Source of the DNA: Streptomyces sp. NBC_01255
Lineage (GTDB): Bacteria; Actinomycetota; Actinomycetes; Streptomycetales; Streptomycetaceae
Reading direction: 5' to 3'
Length of the DNA: 64,000 nucleotides
Assembly (NCBI RefSeq): GCF_036226445.1
Contig: NZ_CP108474.1
Location: 7,130,001-7,194,000, forward strand
Below, in pieces: positions 57,206-64,000 of the stretch (within the stretch, counting starts at the first letter, position 1; each line of letters begins with the position of its first letter). The notes under the pieces are model-generated. The model was not told the DNA's origin. It saw nothing but the letters and a program-made list of their open reading frames with translations, and searched no databases. Both the position numbers and the translations under genes were made by a program.

Positions 57206-57240
57206 GCAGGCGTTCAACGGCCACGCCGTTGAACGTTGCT
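57206..57240 (+). promoter_or_regulatory. Leader hairpin of sIHF
   Basis: CGTTCAACGG (57211-57220) and CCGTTGAACG (57226-57235) form a perfect 10-bp stem with loop CCACG. Allowing a small bulge it extends to about 15 pairs using GAGCA and TGCTC. It would begin a few bases after the transcription start predicted from TAGTCT at 57190-57195. Confidence 0.55.
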
Positions 57241-57310
57241 CCACTGGTGTGGGGCGCTGGGTTCCTCACCGGTCCGTATCCGACAGATCGACATCCGAGG
57301 TGACGTAGGC

Positions 57311-57634
57311 GTGGCTCTTCCGCCCCTTACCCCTGAACAGCGCGCAGCCGCGCTCGAAAAGGCCGCCGCGGCTCGCCGGGAGCGGGCCGAGGTCAAGAAT
57401 CGACTCAAGCACTCCGGCGCCTCCCTCCAGGAGGTCATCAAGACCGGGCAGGAGAACGACGTCATCGGCAAGATGAAGGTCTCCGCTCTGCTCGAGTCCC
57501 TGCCCGGCGTGGGCAAGGTCCGCGCCAAGCAGATCATGGAGCGCCTCGGCATCTCCGAGAGCCGCCGAGTCCGTGGTCTCGGCTCCAACCAGATCGCCTC
57601 CCTGGAGCGCGAGTTCGGCAGCACCGGCGCCTGA
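57311..57634 (+). CDS. sihF: Integration host factor-like nucleoid protein sIHF
   Basis: A 107-residue actinobacterial nucleoid-associated protein, unrelated in fold to E. coli IHF. It has a long basic N-terminal helix (QRAAALEKAAAARRERAEVKN region) and a helix-two-turns-helix DNA-binding motif (ALLESLPGVGKVRAKQIMERL). In Streptomyces it shapes the chromosome and affects sporulation and antibiotic production. The GTG at 57311 matches the known start ALPPLTPEQRAAAL; an in-frame ATG at 57236 lies within the leader hairpin region and is less likely. A 7-bp hairpin follows the stop. Confidence 0.95.
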   Translation: MALPPLTPEQRAAALEKAAAARRERAEVKNRLKHSGASLQEVIKTGQENDVIGKMKVSALLESLPGVGKVRAKQIMERLGISESRRVRGLGSNQIASLEREFGSTGA

Positions 57635-57635
57635 T

Positions 57636-57653
57636 CCGGGACACGCGTCCCGG
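57636..57653 (+). terminator. Short terminator after sIHF
   Basis: CCGGGAC, loop ACGC, GTCCCGG: a perfect 7-bp stem starting 1 base after the stop. Confidence 0.6.
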
Positions 57654-57671
57654 GCACACCGGTAAAGCTGG

Positions 57672-57677
57672 AATAAT
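57672..57677 (+). promoter_or_regulatory. Putative -10 hexamer for a leaderless gmk mRNA
   Basis: AATAAT ends 6 bases before the gmk ATG at 57684, and there is no Shine-Dalgarno sequence. The upstream sIHF hairpin supports a separate promoter. Confidence 0.42.
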
Positions 57678-57683
57678 CGCTGC

Positions 57684-58271
57684 ATGGCAGCAGAGGTACG
57701 TCCGCGGCTGACCGTGCTCTCCGGCCCCTCAGGGGTCGGCAAGAGCACGGTCGTCGCTCATATGCGCAAGGTCCACCCCGAGGTCTGGCTCTCGGTGTCG
57801 GCCACGACACGAAAGCCCCGCCCCGGCGAGAAGCACGGCGTCCACTATTTCTTCGTCACGGACGACGAGTTCGACAAGCTGATCGCCAACGGTGAACTCC
57901 TCGAATGGGCCGAGTTCGCGGGCAACCGCTACGGCACCCCGCGTGGCGCGGTCCTCGACCGCCTCGACTCGGGAGAGCCCGTACTCCTCGAGATCGACCT
58001 CCAGGGCGCCCGTCAGGTCAAGGACTCGATGCCCGAGTCCCAGCTGGTCTTCCTGGCCCCGCCGAGCTGGGAGGAGCTGGTCCGCCGGCTCACTGGCCGC
58101 GGCACCGAGTCGCCCGAGGTCATCGAGCGCCGGCTGGCGGCCGCGAAGGTCGAGCTGGCCGCCGAATCGGAGTTCGACACCACGCTCGTCAACACCTCAG
58201 TCGAGGACGTCGCCCGCGAGCTGCTAACGTTGATGCTGCTGTCTTCTGGGGACCCGGACATCAGTGGCTGA
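57684..58271 (+). CDS. gmk: Guanylate kinase
   Basis: A 195-residue P-loop kinase converting GMP to GDP. Walker A is GPSGVGKST, and the GMP-binding elements [19 protein letters not shown] and [13 protein letters not shown] are canonical. The order sihF-gmk-rpoZ-coaBC-metK-priA is typical of actinobacteria. Gmk balances GTP pools that also feed the (p)ppGpp pathway. Confidence 0.97.
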   Translation: MAAEVRPRLTVLSGPSGVGKSTVVAHMRKVHPEVWLSVSATTRKPRPGEKHGVHYFFVTDDEFDKLIANGELLEWAEFAGNRYGTPRGAVLDRLDSGEPVLLEIDLQGARQVKDSMPESQLVFLAPPSWEELVRRLTGRGTESPEVIERRLAAAKVELAAESEFDTTLVNTSVEDVARELLTLMLLSSGDPDISG

Positions 58272-58335
58272 CGCCACAGGCCCCCAGACCCCACAGTGTC
58301 TGTCTGATCTTTTTTCCATCTTCGGAAGGTAGAGC

Positions 58336-58608
58336 GTGTCCTCTTCGATGACTGCGCCCGAGGGCATTATCAACCCGCCGATCGACGAGCTGCTCGAGGC
58401 AACCGACTCGAAGTACAGCCTCGTGATCTACGCGGCCAAGCGCGCGCGTCAGATCAACGCGTACTACTCCCAGCTCGGCGAGGGCCTGCTGGAGTACGTG
58501 GGTCCGCTCGTCGACACCCACGTCCACGAGAAGCCGCTCTCGATCGCCCTGCGGGAGATCAACGCGGGTCTGCTGACGTCCGAGGCCATCGAGGGCCCGG
58601 CGCAGTAA
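58336..58608 (+). CDS. rpoZ: RNA polymerase omega subunit
   Basis: A 90-residue subunit that helps assemble and stabilise RNA polymerase. The sequence [28 protein letters not shown] region and the [13 protein letters not shown] helix are those of actinobacterial omega. The GTG at 58336 gives the standard length; a GGAAGG ribosome-binding site lies upstream, preceded by a six-T run unusual in this GC-rich DNA. A clear terminator follows. Confidence 0.96.
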   Translation: MSSSMTAPEGIINPPIDELLEATDSKYSLVIYAAKRARQINAYYSQLGEGLLEYVGPLVDTHVHEKPLSIALREINAGLLTSEAIEGPAQ

Positions 58609-58628
58609 GCACGTAACGTTCGTCACCG

Positions 58629-58657
58629 AAGGCCCGGCGGAACAACCGCCGGGCCTT
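58629..58657 (+). terminator. Terminator after rpoZ
   Basis: AAGGCCCGGCGG, loop AACAA, CCGCCGGGCCTT: a perfect 12-bp stem 20 bases after the stop. Confidence 0.88.
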
Positions 58658-58721
58658 TGGTGTCTCATGGAGGCGCAGGCATCCGAGTGCGGAAAGTGTC
58701 CGAGTGCGGGGAGTGGCAGTG

Positions 58722-59933
58722 GTGACGAAGCCGAAGGTCGTTCTGGGCGTCAGCGGCGGCATCGCCGCCTACAAGGCGTGCGAGCTGCTGCGCCGGCTCA
58801 CCGAGTCGGGCCACGACGTGCGCGTCGTGCCCACCGACTCCGCCCTCCACTTCGTCGGCGCGGCGACCTGGTCCGCGCTCTCCGGACACCCCGTCTCGAC
58901 CGAGGTGTGGGAGTCGGTCCACGAGGTGCCGCACGTACGGATCGGCCAGGGCGCCGACCTCGTCGTCGTCGCCCCCGCCACCGCCGACATGCTGGCCAAG
59001 GCTGCCCACGGCCTTGCCGACGACCTCCTCACCAACACGCTGCTCACGGCTCGCTGTCCGGTCGTCTTCGCCCCGGCGATGCACACCGAGATGTGGGAGC
59101 ACCCGGCCACCCAGGAGAACGTGGCCACGCTGCGCCGCCGCGGCGCCGTCGTCATCGAGCCCGCCGTCGGCCGCCTGACCGGCGTCGACACCGGCAAGGG
59201 ACGGCTGCCGGACCCCGCCGAGATCTTCGAGGTCTGCCGGCGGATCGTCGCGCGCGGCGTCACCGCCCCCGACCTCGCCGGACGTCACGTCGTGGTCAGC
59301 GCGGGCGGCACCCGCGAGCCCCTCGACCCCGTCCGCTACCTGGGCAACCGCTCCTCCGGCAAGCAGGGGTACGCCCTGGCCAGGGCGGCCGCCGCGCGCG
59401 GGGCCCGGGTCACGCTCGTCGAGGCCAATACCGGCATCCCCGACCCCGCCGGGGTCGACGTGGTCCACGTCGGCACCGCCCTCCAGCTCCGTGAGGCCGT
59501 CCTCAAGGCCGCGGGAGACGCCGACGCCGTGGTGATGGCCGCCGCCGTGGCCGACTTCCGCCCGGCCGTCTACGCCTCGGGGAAGATCAAGAAGAAGGAC
59601 GACGGGGGAGCGCCGACCGTCGAACTCGTCCGCAACCCCGACATCCTCGCCGAGCTCTCCACCGACCGCGCCCTGCCGGGTCAGGTCGTCGTCGGCTTCG
59701 CCGCCGAGACCGACGACGTCCTCGCCAACGGACGCGAGAAGCTCCGCCGCAAGGGCTGCGACCTGCTCGTCGTCAACGAGGTGGGGGAGCGCAAGACCTT
59801 CGGCTCCGAGGAGAACGAGGCTGTCGTGCTCGCGGCGGACGGCGCCGAGACCCCTGTGCCGTACGGGCCCAAGGAGGCGCTCGCCGAGACGGTCTGGGAC
59901 CTGGCCCTGCCGCTTCTCCGCCCCACTGTCTGA
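58722..59933 (+). CDS. coaBC: Phosphopantothenoylcysteine decarboxylase / phosphopantothenate-cysteine ligase
   Basis: A 403-residue bifunctional coenzyme A enzyme (also called Dfp). The CoaC half (to about residue 185) is an FMN flavoprotein: GVSGGIAAYKACELLRRL, APATADMLAKAAHGLADDLL and the PAMHTEMW variant of its active-site motif, with His in place of the usual Asn as in other actinobacteria. The CoaB half follows (VVSAGGTREPLDPVRYLGNRSSGKQG region) with AAVADFRP and the ligase lysine region KIKKKDD. The GTG at 58722 is preferred; GTG codons at 58704, 58713 and 58719 are alternatives. Confidence 0.95.
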   Translation: MTKPKVVLGVSGGIAAYKACELLRRLTESGHDVRVVPTDSALHFVGAATWSALSGHPVSTEVWESVHEVPHVRIGQGADLVVVAPATADMLAKAAHGLADDLLTNTLLTARCPVVFAPAMHTEMWEHPATQENVATLRRRGAVVIEPAVGRLTGVDTGKGRLPDPAEIFEVCRRIVARGVTAPDLAGRHVVVSAGGTREPLDPVRYLGNRSSGKQGYALARAAAARGARVTLVEANTGIPDPAGVDVVHVGTALQLREAVLKAAGDADAVVMAAAVADFRPAVYASGKIKKKDDGGAPTVELVRNPDILAELSTDRALPGQVVVGFAAETDDVLANGREKLRRKGCDLLVVNEVGERKTFGSEENEAVVLAADGAETPVPYGPKEALAETVWDLALPLLRPTV

Positions 59934-59977
59934 CGGACCTCACGGGGGATCGGACGCGCTCGATCCTGGCGCGGTGT

Positions 59978-60004
59978 CACCCTGCGGAGGCGTTCCGCAG
60001 GGTG
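59978..60004 (+). terminator. Terminator after coaBC
   Basis: CACCCTGCGG, 7-base loop, CCGCAGGGTG: a perfect 10-bp stem 45 bases after the stop. Confidence 0.75.
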
Positions 60005-60144
60005 GGAAACGCCGACTCGCGAGTGATTCCCGAGTGATTTACGCCCCACCGGAAGGGGCGCTCCCGCCGGGCCGGACGCCGGTTCCGGTCACCGCCGACC
60101 ATTCGCCAGGCGAGACACCTGGTCCATTGCCCGACCACGACCGA

Positions 60145-60150
60145 TAGACT
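60145..60150 (+). promoter_or_regulatory. Putative -10 element of metK
   Basis: TAGACT lies 80 bases before the metK start, downstream of the coaBC terminator. The -35 region has no good TTGACA match. No S-adenosylmethionine riboswitch core is recognisable in the 297-base gap. Confidence 0.4.
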
Positions 60151-60230
60151 GTTCGTGGAACGTCGCGGGGCGCAGCCCCCTGCCGGTCCGTCACGAGTAG
60201 CCAGCAGCCGCTGCAACCCCAGGGAGCGTT

Positions 60231-61439
60231 GTGTCCCGTCGTCTGTTCACCTCGGAGTCCGTCACCGAGGGTCACCCCGACAAGATCGCTGACCAGATCA
60301 GCGACACCATCCTCGACGCACTGCTGCGAGAGGACCCCACCTCGCGCGTCGCCGTCGAGACGCTGATCACCACCGGCCTGGTGCACGTCGCCGGCGAGGT
60401 GACCACCAAGGCGTGGGCGGACATCCCCACCCTCGTCCGGAACAAGATCCTCGAGATCGGTTACGACTCCTCGAAGAAGGGCTTCGACGGCGCCTCCTGC
60501 GGCGTGTCGGTGTCCATCGGGTCGCAGTCCCCGGACATCGCGCAGGGTGTCGACACCGCGTACGAGAAGCGGGTCGAAGGCGACGAGGACGAGCTCGACA
60601 AGCAGGGCGCGGGCGACCAGGGCCTGATGTTCGGCTACGCCTCGGACGAGACGCCCGAGCTGATGCCGCTGCCGATCCACATCGCGCACCGCCTCTCGCG
60701 CCGCCTCACCGAGGTCCGCAAGAACGGGACCATCCCGTACCTGCGTCCCGACGGCAAGACCCAGGTCACCATCGAGTACGACGGCGACAAGGCCGTCCGC
60801 CTCGACACGGTCGTCGTCTCCTCGCAGCACGCCTCCGACATCGACCTCGAGTCGCTGCTCGCCCCCGACATCCGCGAGTTCGTCGTCGAGCACGTGCTCG
60901 CGCAGCTCGTCGAGGACGGCATCAAGCTCGACACCGACGGCTACCGTCTCCTGGTGAACCCGACCGGGCGGTTCGAGATCGGCGGCCCGATGGGCGACGC
61001 CGGCCTCACCGGCCGGAAGATCATCATCGACACGTACGGCGGCATGGCCCGGCACGGCGGCGGCGCCTTCTCCGGCAAGGACCCGTCGAAGGTCGACCGG
61101 TCGGCCGCGTACGCGATGCGCTGGGTCGCGAAGAACGTCGTCGCCGCGGGCCTCGCCTCGCGCTGCGAGGTCCAGGTCGCCTACGCGATCGGCAAGGCCG
61201 AGCCCGTCGGCCTCTTCGTCGAGACCTTCGGCACGAACACGGTCGACACCGAGAAGATCGAGAACGCCATCGGCGAGGTCTTCGACCTGCGCCCGGCCGC
61301 GATCATCCGCGACCTCGACCTGCTCCGCCCGATCTACTCGCAGACCGCGGCCTACGGCCACTTCGGCCGCGAGCTGCCGGACTTCACCTGGGAGCGCACG
61401 GACCGCGTGGACGCCCTGAAGAAGGCCGCCGGACTGTAA
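60231..61439 (+). CDS. metK: S-adenosylmethionine synthase
   Basis: A 402-residue tetrameric enzyme making the methyl donor AdoMet from methionine and ATP. The N-terminal [20 protein letters not shown], the [12 protein letters not shown] hexapeptide region and [19 protein letters not shown] are the family signatures. The GTG start follows CAGGGAG. In Streptomyces the level of AdoMet influences antibiotic production. A strong hairpin follows the stop. Confidence 0.98.
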   Translation: MSRRLFTSESVTEGHPDKIADQISDTILDALLREDPTSRVAVETLITTGLVHVAGEVTTKAWADIPTLVRNKILEIGYDSSKKGFDGASCGVSVSIGSQSPDIAQGVDTAYEKRVEGDEDELDKQGAGDQGLMFGYASDETPELMPLPIHIAHRLSRRLTEVRKNGTIPYLRPDGKTQVTIEYDGDKAVRLDTVVVSSQHASDIDLESLLAPDIREFVVEHVLAQLVEDGIKLDTDGYRLLVNPTGRFEIGGPMGDAGLTGRKIIIDTYGGMARHGGGAFSGKDPSKVDRSAAYAMRWVAKNVVAAGLASRCEVQVAYAIGKAEPVGLFVETFGTNTVDTEKIENAIGEVFDLRPAAIIRDLDLLRPIYSQTAAYGHFGRELPDFTWERTDRVDALKKAAGL

Positions 61440-61491
61440 TACCCGGAGTCCCGGAGGGCGAGAGCTCCCGGAACTCCCGGCTGCACGTGAC

Positions 61492-61526
61492 GGAAGCCCG
61501 GTACCCCTTGGGGGACCGGGCTTTCC
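61492..61526 (+). terminator. Terminator after metK
   Basis: A near-perfect hairpin (left arm GGAAGCCCGGTACCCC, loop TTG, right arm 61511-61526 ending CTTTCC), 52 bases after the metK stop. Confidence 0.75.
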
Positions 61527-61553
61527 GTCTGCCCGACTGTCGGTGCCGTCTGG

Positions 61554-61559
61554 TAGGTA
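61554..61559 (+). promoter_or_regulatory. Putative -10 hexamer for a leaderless priA mRNA
   Basis: TAGGTA (TAGGTAT) ends 7 bases before the GTG at 61567 with no ribosome-binding site between. Confidence 0.42.
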
Positions 61560-61566
61560 TGGGGCT

Positions 61567-63696
61567 GTGAGCAGCGAGAAGGAGAATTCCGACGGGCCCG
61601 AGCAGCTCGCGCTCATTCGGGAGACCGTCCGGAAGGCGAACGTGCCGAAGGCCAAGCCGCGGACCTGGCGAGGGGCCGCGCTGGCCAAGGAGCTGCCCGT
61701 CGCCCGGGTCGTCGTGAACAAGGGGGCGCTCCACCTCGACCAGTTCTTCGACTACGCGGTCCCCGAGGAACTGGACGACGCCGCCCGGCCCGGCGTCCGT
61801 GTCCGGGTGCGGTTCGGGGCGGGCGCGCACCAGGTGCGGAACGGGCGCCGCGAGGGCGGCCGGCTGATCGACGGCTTCCTCGTCGAGCGGCGGGCCACCT
61901 CCGACTACTCCGGACCCCTCGCCGCCCTCGCCGACGTCGTCTCGCCCGAGCCGGTCCTCGGCCCCGAGCTCCTCGGCCTCGCCCGGGCCGTCGCCGACCG
62001 GTACGCGGGCAGCCTCGCCGACGTGCTTCAGCTCGCCGTGCCACCGCGCAGCGCCCGCGCCGAAGGCCGGACCTCGCCGGAGCCCCTGCCGCCGCCGAAG
62101 CCCCCGGAGCCGGGGAGCTGGACGCGGTACGAGCAGGGGCCCGCCTTCCTGGACTCCCTCGCGCGCGGCGGCGCGCCCCGAGCCGTGTGGAACGCGCTGC
62201 CGGGACCGCACTGGGCCGAGGAGATCGCCCGGGCCGTCGCCGCGACCCTGGCATCCGGCCGGGGTGCGCTCGTCGTCGTACCGGACGGCCGGGCGGCCGG
62301 GCGGGTCGACGCGGCGCTGACCGAGGTCCTGGGGCCCGGGCGGCACGCGCTGCTCACCGCCGACGCGGGCCCCGAGAAGCGGTACGGGCAGTGGCTCGCC
62401 GTCCGGCGCGGCTCCGTGCGGGCCGTCGTCGGCACCCGGGCCGCGATGTTCGCCCCCGTACGGGACCTCGGCCTCGTCGTCATCTGGGACGACGGCGACG
62501 GCAGCCACAGCGAGCCGCACGCCCCGCAGCCCCACGCGCGCGACGTACTGATCCTGCGTGCCACCCACGACCGGTGCGCCTTCCTCCTCGGTGGCACCAG
62601 CTGCACCGTCGAGGCGGCCCAGCTCGTCGAGTCCGGCTGGGCCAAGGCGCTGACCGCCGGACGCGAGCAGGTCCGCAGGGCGGCCCCGCTGATCCGGACC
62701 GTCGGCGACGGCGAGCTGGCCCGCGACGAGGCCGCCCGCGCCGCCCGGCTGCCCTCCCTGGCCTGGCAGGCCGTACGGGAGGGGCTGAAGACCGGGCCGG
62801 TGCTCGTCCAGGTCCCCCGGCGCGGATACGTACCCCGGCTGGCCTGCGAGCGCTGCCGCACGCCTGCCCGCTGCCGCCACTGCGCCGGACCCCTGGAGGC
62901 CCCCGAGCAGCAGGAGCTGCGCTGCGGCTGGTGCGGTAACGGAGCTCCCGACTGGCACTGCGTGGCGTGCGGCTCGAACCGGCTGCGGGCCCAGGTGGTC
63001 GGCGCGCGGCGCACGGCGGAGGAGCTCGGCCGGGCGTTCCCCGCGGTGCCCGTACGGACCTCGGGGCGCGACCACATCCTGGACACCGTGCCCGGACGGC
63101 CCGCGCTCGTCGTCTCCACCCCGGGCGCCGAACCCGTCGCCGAGGGCGGCTACGCGGCCGCGCTGCTGCTCGACGGCTGGGCCATGCTCGGCCGGCCCGA
63201 CCTGCGCGCGGGCGAGGAGGCGTTGCGCCGCTGGATCGACGCGGCCTCGCTGGTGCGGGGCCAGCCCGACGGCGGCACGGTGGTCGTGGTCGCCGAGCCG
63301 ACGCTGCGGCCGGTCCAGGCACTCGTCCGCTGGGACCCGGTGGGGCACGCCCAGCGGGAGCTGGCCGAGCGGGCCGAACTGGGCTTCCCGCCGGTCTCCC
63401 GGATGGCGGCGGTGTCCGGTCCGCCGGAGGCCGTCGAGGGGTTCCTCGCGGTGGCGGGGCTGCCGGGCGACGCGGAGGTCCTCGGTCCGGTGCCGCTGCC
63501 GGTGGTCCGCCCCGGCGGGCCGCGCCGGCCCGGTGACCCGCCCCCCGGCGAGCAGTGGGACCGCGCCCTGGTCAGGGTGCCGCCGGGCAGCGGGGCGGCC
63601 CTGGCGGCGGCCCTCAAGCAGGCCCGGGCGGCCGGGCTCGCGCGCGGCGGGGGCGAACCCGTGCGGATCCGCGTCGACCCGCCGGACATCGGCTGA
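61567..63696 (+). CDS. priA: Degenerate PriA-like primosomal protein N'
   Basis: A 709-residue homologue of the replication-restart helicase PriA. The N-terminal 3'-DNA-binding domain (ARVVVNKGALHLDQFFDYAVP) and the zinc region with paired cysteines (CERCRTPARCRHC, then CGWCGN and CVACGS) are present. The helicase motifs are lost: the Walker A position reads ALPGPHWA instead of GxTGSGKT, and the DEEH box reads WDDGDG. ATP-driven unwinding is therefore unlikely, as noted for actinobacterial PriA. It may still recruit replication proteins at forks. The GTG at 61567 is chosen because a -10-like sequence ends just upstream. Confidence 0.92.
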   Translation: MSSEKENSDGPEQLALIRETVRKANVPKAKPRTWRGAALAKELPVARVVVNKGALHLDQFFDYAVPEELDDAARPGVRVRVRFGAGAHQVRNGRREGGRLIDGFLVERRATSDYSGPLAALADVVSPEPVLGPELLGLARAVADRYAGSLADVLQLAVPPRSARAEGRTSPEPLPPPKPPEPGSWTRYEQGPAFLDSLARGGAPRAVWNALPGPHWAEEIARAVAATLASGRGALVVVPDGRAAGRVDAALTEVLGPGRHALLTADAGPEKRYGQWLAVRRGSVRAVVGTRAAMFAPVRDLGLVVIWDDGDGSHSEPHAPQPHARDVLILRATHDRCAFLLGGTSCTVEAAQLVESGWAKALTAGREQVRRAAPLIRTVGDGELARDEAARAARLPSLAWQAVREGLKTGPVLVQVPRRGYVPRLACERCRTPARCRHCAGPLEAPEQQELRCGWCGNGAPDWHCVACGSNRLRAQVVGARRTAEELGRAFPAVPVRTSGRDHILDTVPGRPALVVSTPGAEPVAEGGYAAALLLDGWAMLGRPDLRAGEEALRRWIDAASLVRGQPDGGTVVVVAEPTLRPVQALVRWDPVGHAQRELAERAELGFPPVSRMAAVSGPPEAVEGFLAVAGLPGDAEVLGPVPLPVVRPGGPRRPGDPPPGEQWDRALVRVPPGSGAALAAALKQARAAGLARGGGEPVRIRVDPPDIG

Positions 63697-63721
63697 GGCC
63701 CGCCGGCGTCGGCCGGTACGC

Positions 63722-63760
63722 CCGACGGCCGCCGGCCCCGGTGGGGCGGGCGGCCGTCGG
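63722..63760. terminator. Terminator between convergent priA and the last gene
   Basis: CCGACGGCCGCC and GGCGGCCGTCGG (63722-63733, 63749-63760) form a perfect 12-bp stem with a 15-base loop between two converging genes. Confidence 0.8.
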
Positions 63761-63772
63761 AGGCTCGGCGGG

Positions 63773-64000
63773 TCAGCCGTTGCGCGGGCCGGGGAAGGCC
63801 GACGGGCGCGTGTCCTCGCGGAGGGTGGCGCTGCCCGAGGTGGGCTGCGGCGGCATCGATCGGGCGGCGGGCACCGAGGGAAGGGGACGGGCCACGCCCG
63901 GCTCCGTACCGTGGTCCTGCTGCTCGGCGACGGTGCCCGGCTGGGGCGCGCGCCGGGCACCGTAACGGCGGTGGACGGCCTGCTTGGTGACACCGAGCGC
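63773..64000 (-). CDS. Helix-turn-helix protein, C-terminal part only
   Basis: The last 75 codons of a minus-strand gene whose start is beyond the window. The visible part begins ALGVTKQAVHRRYGARR, which looks like the recognition half of a helix-turn-helix (compare LGVTKQAVHRRY patterns in Streptomyces HTH proteins). A low-complexity Pro/Ala/Ser/Thr tail follows and ends FPGPRNG at the stop. It may be a DNA-binding regulator; the family cannot be fixed from this piece. It is convergent with priA across a strong hairpin. Confidence 0.65.
   Translation of the reverse strand, partial: ALGVTKQAVHRRYGARRAPQPGTVAEQQDHGTEPGVARPLPSVPAARSMPPQPTSGSATLREDTRPSAFPGPRNG

Larger units (their letters stand above)
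56958..57310 (+). promoter_or_regulatory. Gene-free region: pyr terminators and sIHF promoter/leader
   Basis: This stretch of about 350 bases contains two tandem TCGGCCGTGAA units (57016-57038 region), the hairpins at 57043-57067 and 57116-57157, a candidate promoter CTGACT (57167-57172), 17 bases, TAGTCT (57190-57195), and a long leader hairpin. Between the hairpins is an A-rich stretch (GACGAAAACTTGGCTCAAAA) unusual for this DNA. Confidence 0.5.

Noticed and set aside
58272..58335. Rho-independent terminator with a six-T run before rpoZ
   Set aside because: The only stem in front of the T run is ACAG/CTGT, four pairs, too weak to call; it is more likely part of the rpoZ leader or promoter.
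59934..60230. S-adenosylmethionine riboswitch upstream of metK
   Set aside because: I looked for a conserved SAM-aptamer core and found only the coaBC terminator, a -10-like hexamer and short GC-rich palindromes.

Overview
The window is a 64-kb piece of actinobacterial core chromosome, almost certainly from a Streptomyces. The DNA is very GC-rich with G/C in nearly every third codon position. GTG and TTG starts and four-base start/stop overlaps are common. It carries lineage markers: the developmental regulator BldD, the nucleoid protein sIHF, the small membrane-anchored DUF948 and DUF6167 proteins, and an mltG-aroE-aroC-aroK-aroB-aroQ run. From memory the gene order matches the thrS-to-priA stretch of Streptomyces chromosomes, and parts of it match mycobacteria. 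I see no tRNA, rRNA, CRISPR array, insertion sequence, prophage or attachment site.

Layout. 1-6.7 kb: 3' part of thrS, a K+ channel, a HIT hydrolase, an unknown membrane protein and an EF-G-like GTPase. 7.0-10.4 kb: pgsA-type synthase, acyltransferase and pimA (phosphatidylinositol mannoside synthesis), then a small membrane protein. 10.5-12.8 kb: pdxS-pdxT (vitamin B6) and the YebC regulator. 13.0-19.6 kb: ruvC-ruvA-ruvB, yajC-secD-secF and apt. 19.8-28.9 kb: the (p)ppGpp enzyme, a DUF349 protein, a membrane cyclophilin, a metallo-beta-lactamase-fold hydrolase, hisS, a VKOR family protein and rarA. 28.9-38.1 kb: a structured leader and rpsD, an NB-ARC/TPR ATPase, DUF948, DUF6167, alaS, ruvX and mltG. 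38.1-42.6 kb: the shikimate genes aroE, aroC, aroK, aroB and aroQ. 42.7-46.7 kb: a proline-rich P-loop protein, an M24 peptidase-like protein, efp, nusB, and bldD on the opposite strand. 47.0-57.0 kb: the complete de novo UMP operon pyrR-pyrB-pyrC-(membrane protein)-carA-carB-pyrD-pyrF. 57.3-64 kb: sIHF, gmk, rpoZ, coaBC, metK, a degenerate priA, and the end of a helix-turn-helix gene.

How it works together. Most genes are housekeeping and lie in tightly coupled operons separated by strong GC-rich hairpins. Control signals visible in the DNA include a PyrR-binding RNA loop that contains the pyrR ribosome-binding site, a bldD promoter with a palindrome over its -10 element, a structured rpsD leader, and a hairpin in the sIHF leader. 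Six genes have a -10-like hexamer ending 6 to 8 bases before the start codon and no Shine-Dalgarno sequence, which suggests leaderless mRNAs.

I found no clearly new multi-gene system. The most interesting items are apparent pseudoenzymes or altered enzymes (an M24 protein with changed metal ligands, a PriA without Walker motifs, an EF-G paralogue with an odd guanine-recognition motif), an NB-ARC regulator lacking its usual DNA-binding domain, uncharacterised conserved proteins in metabolic operons, and the RNA-level controls above.
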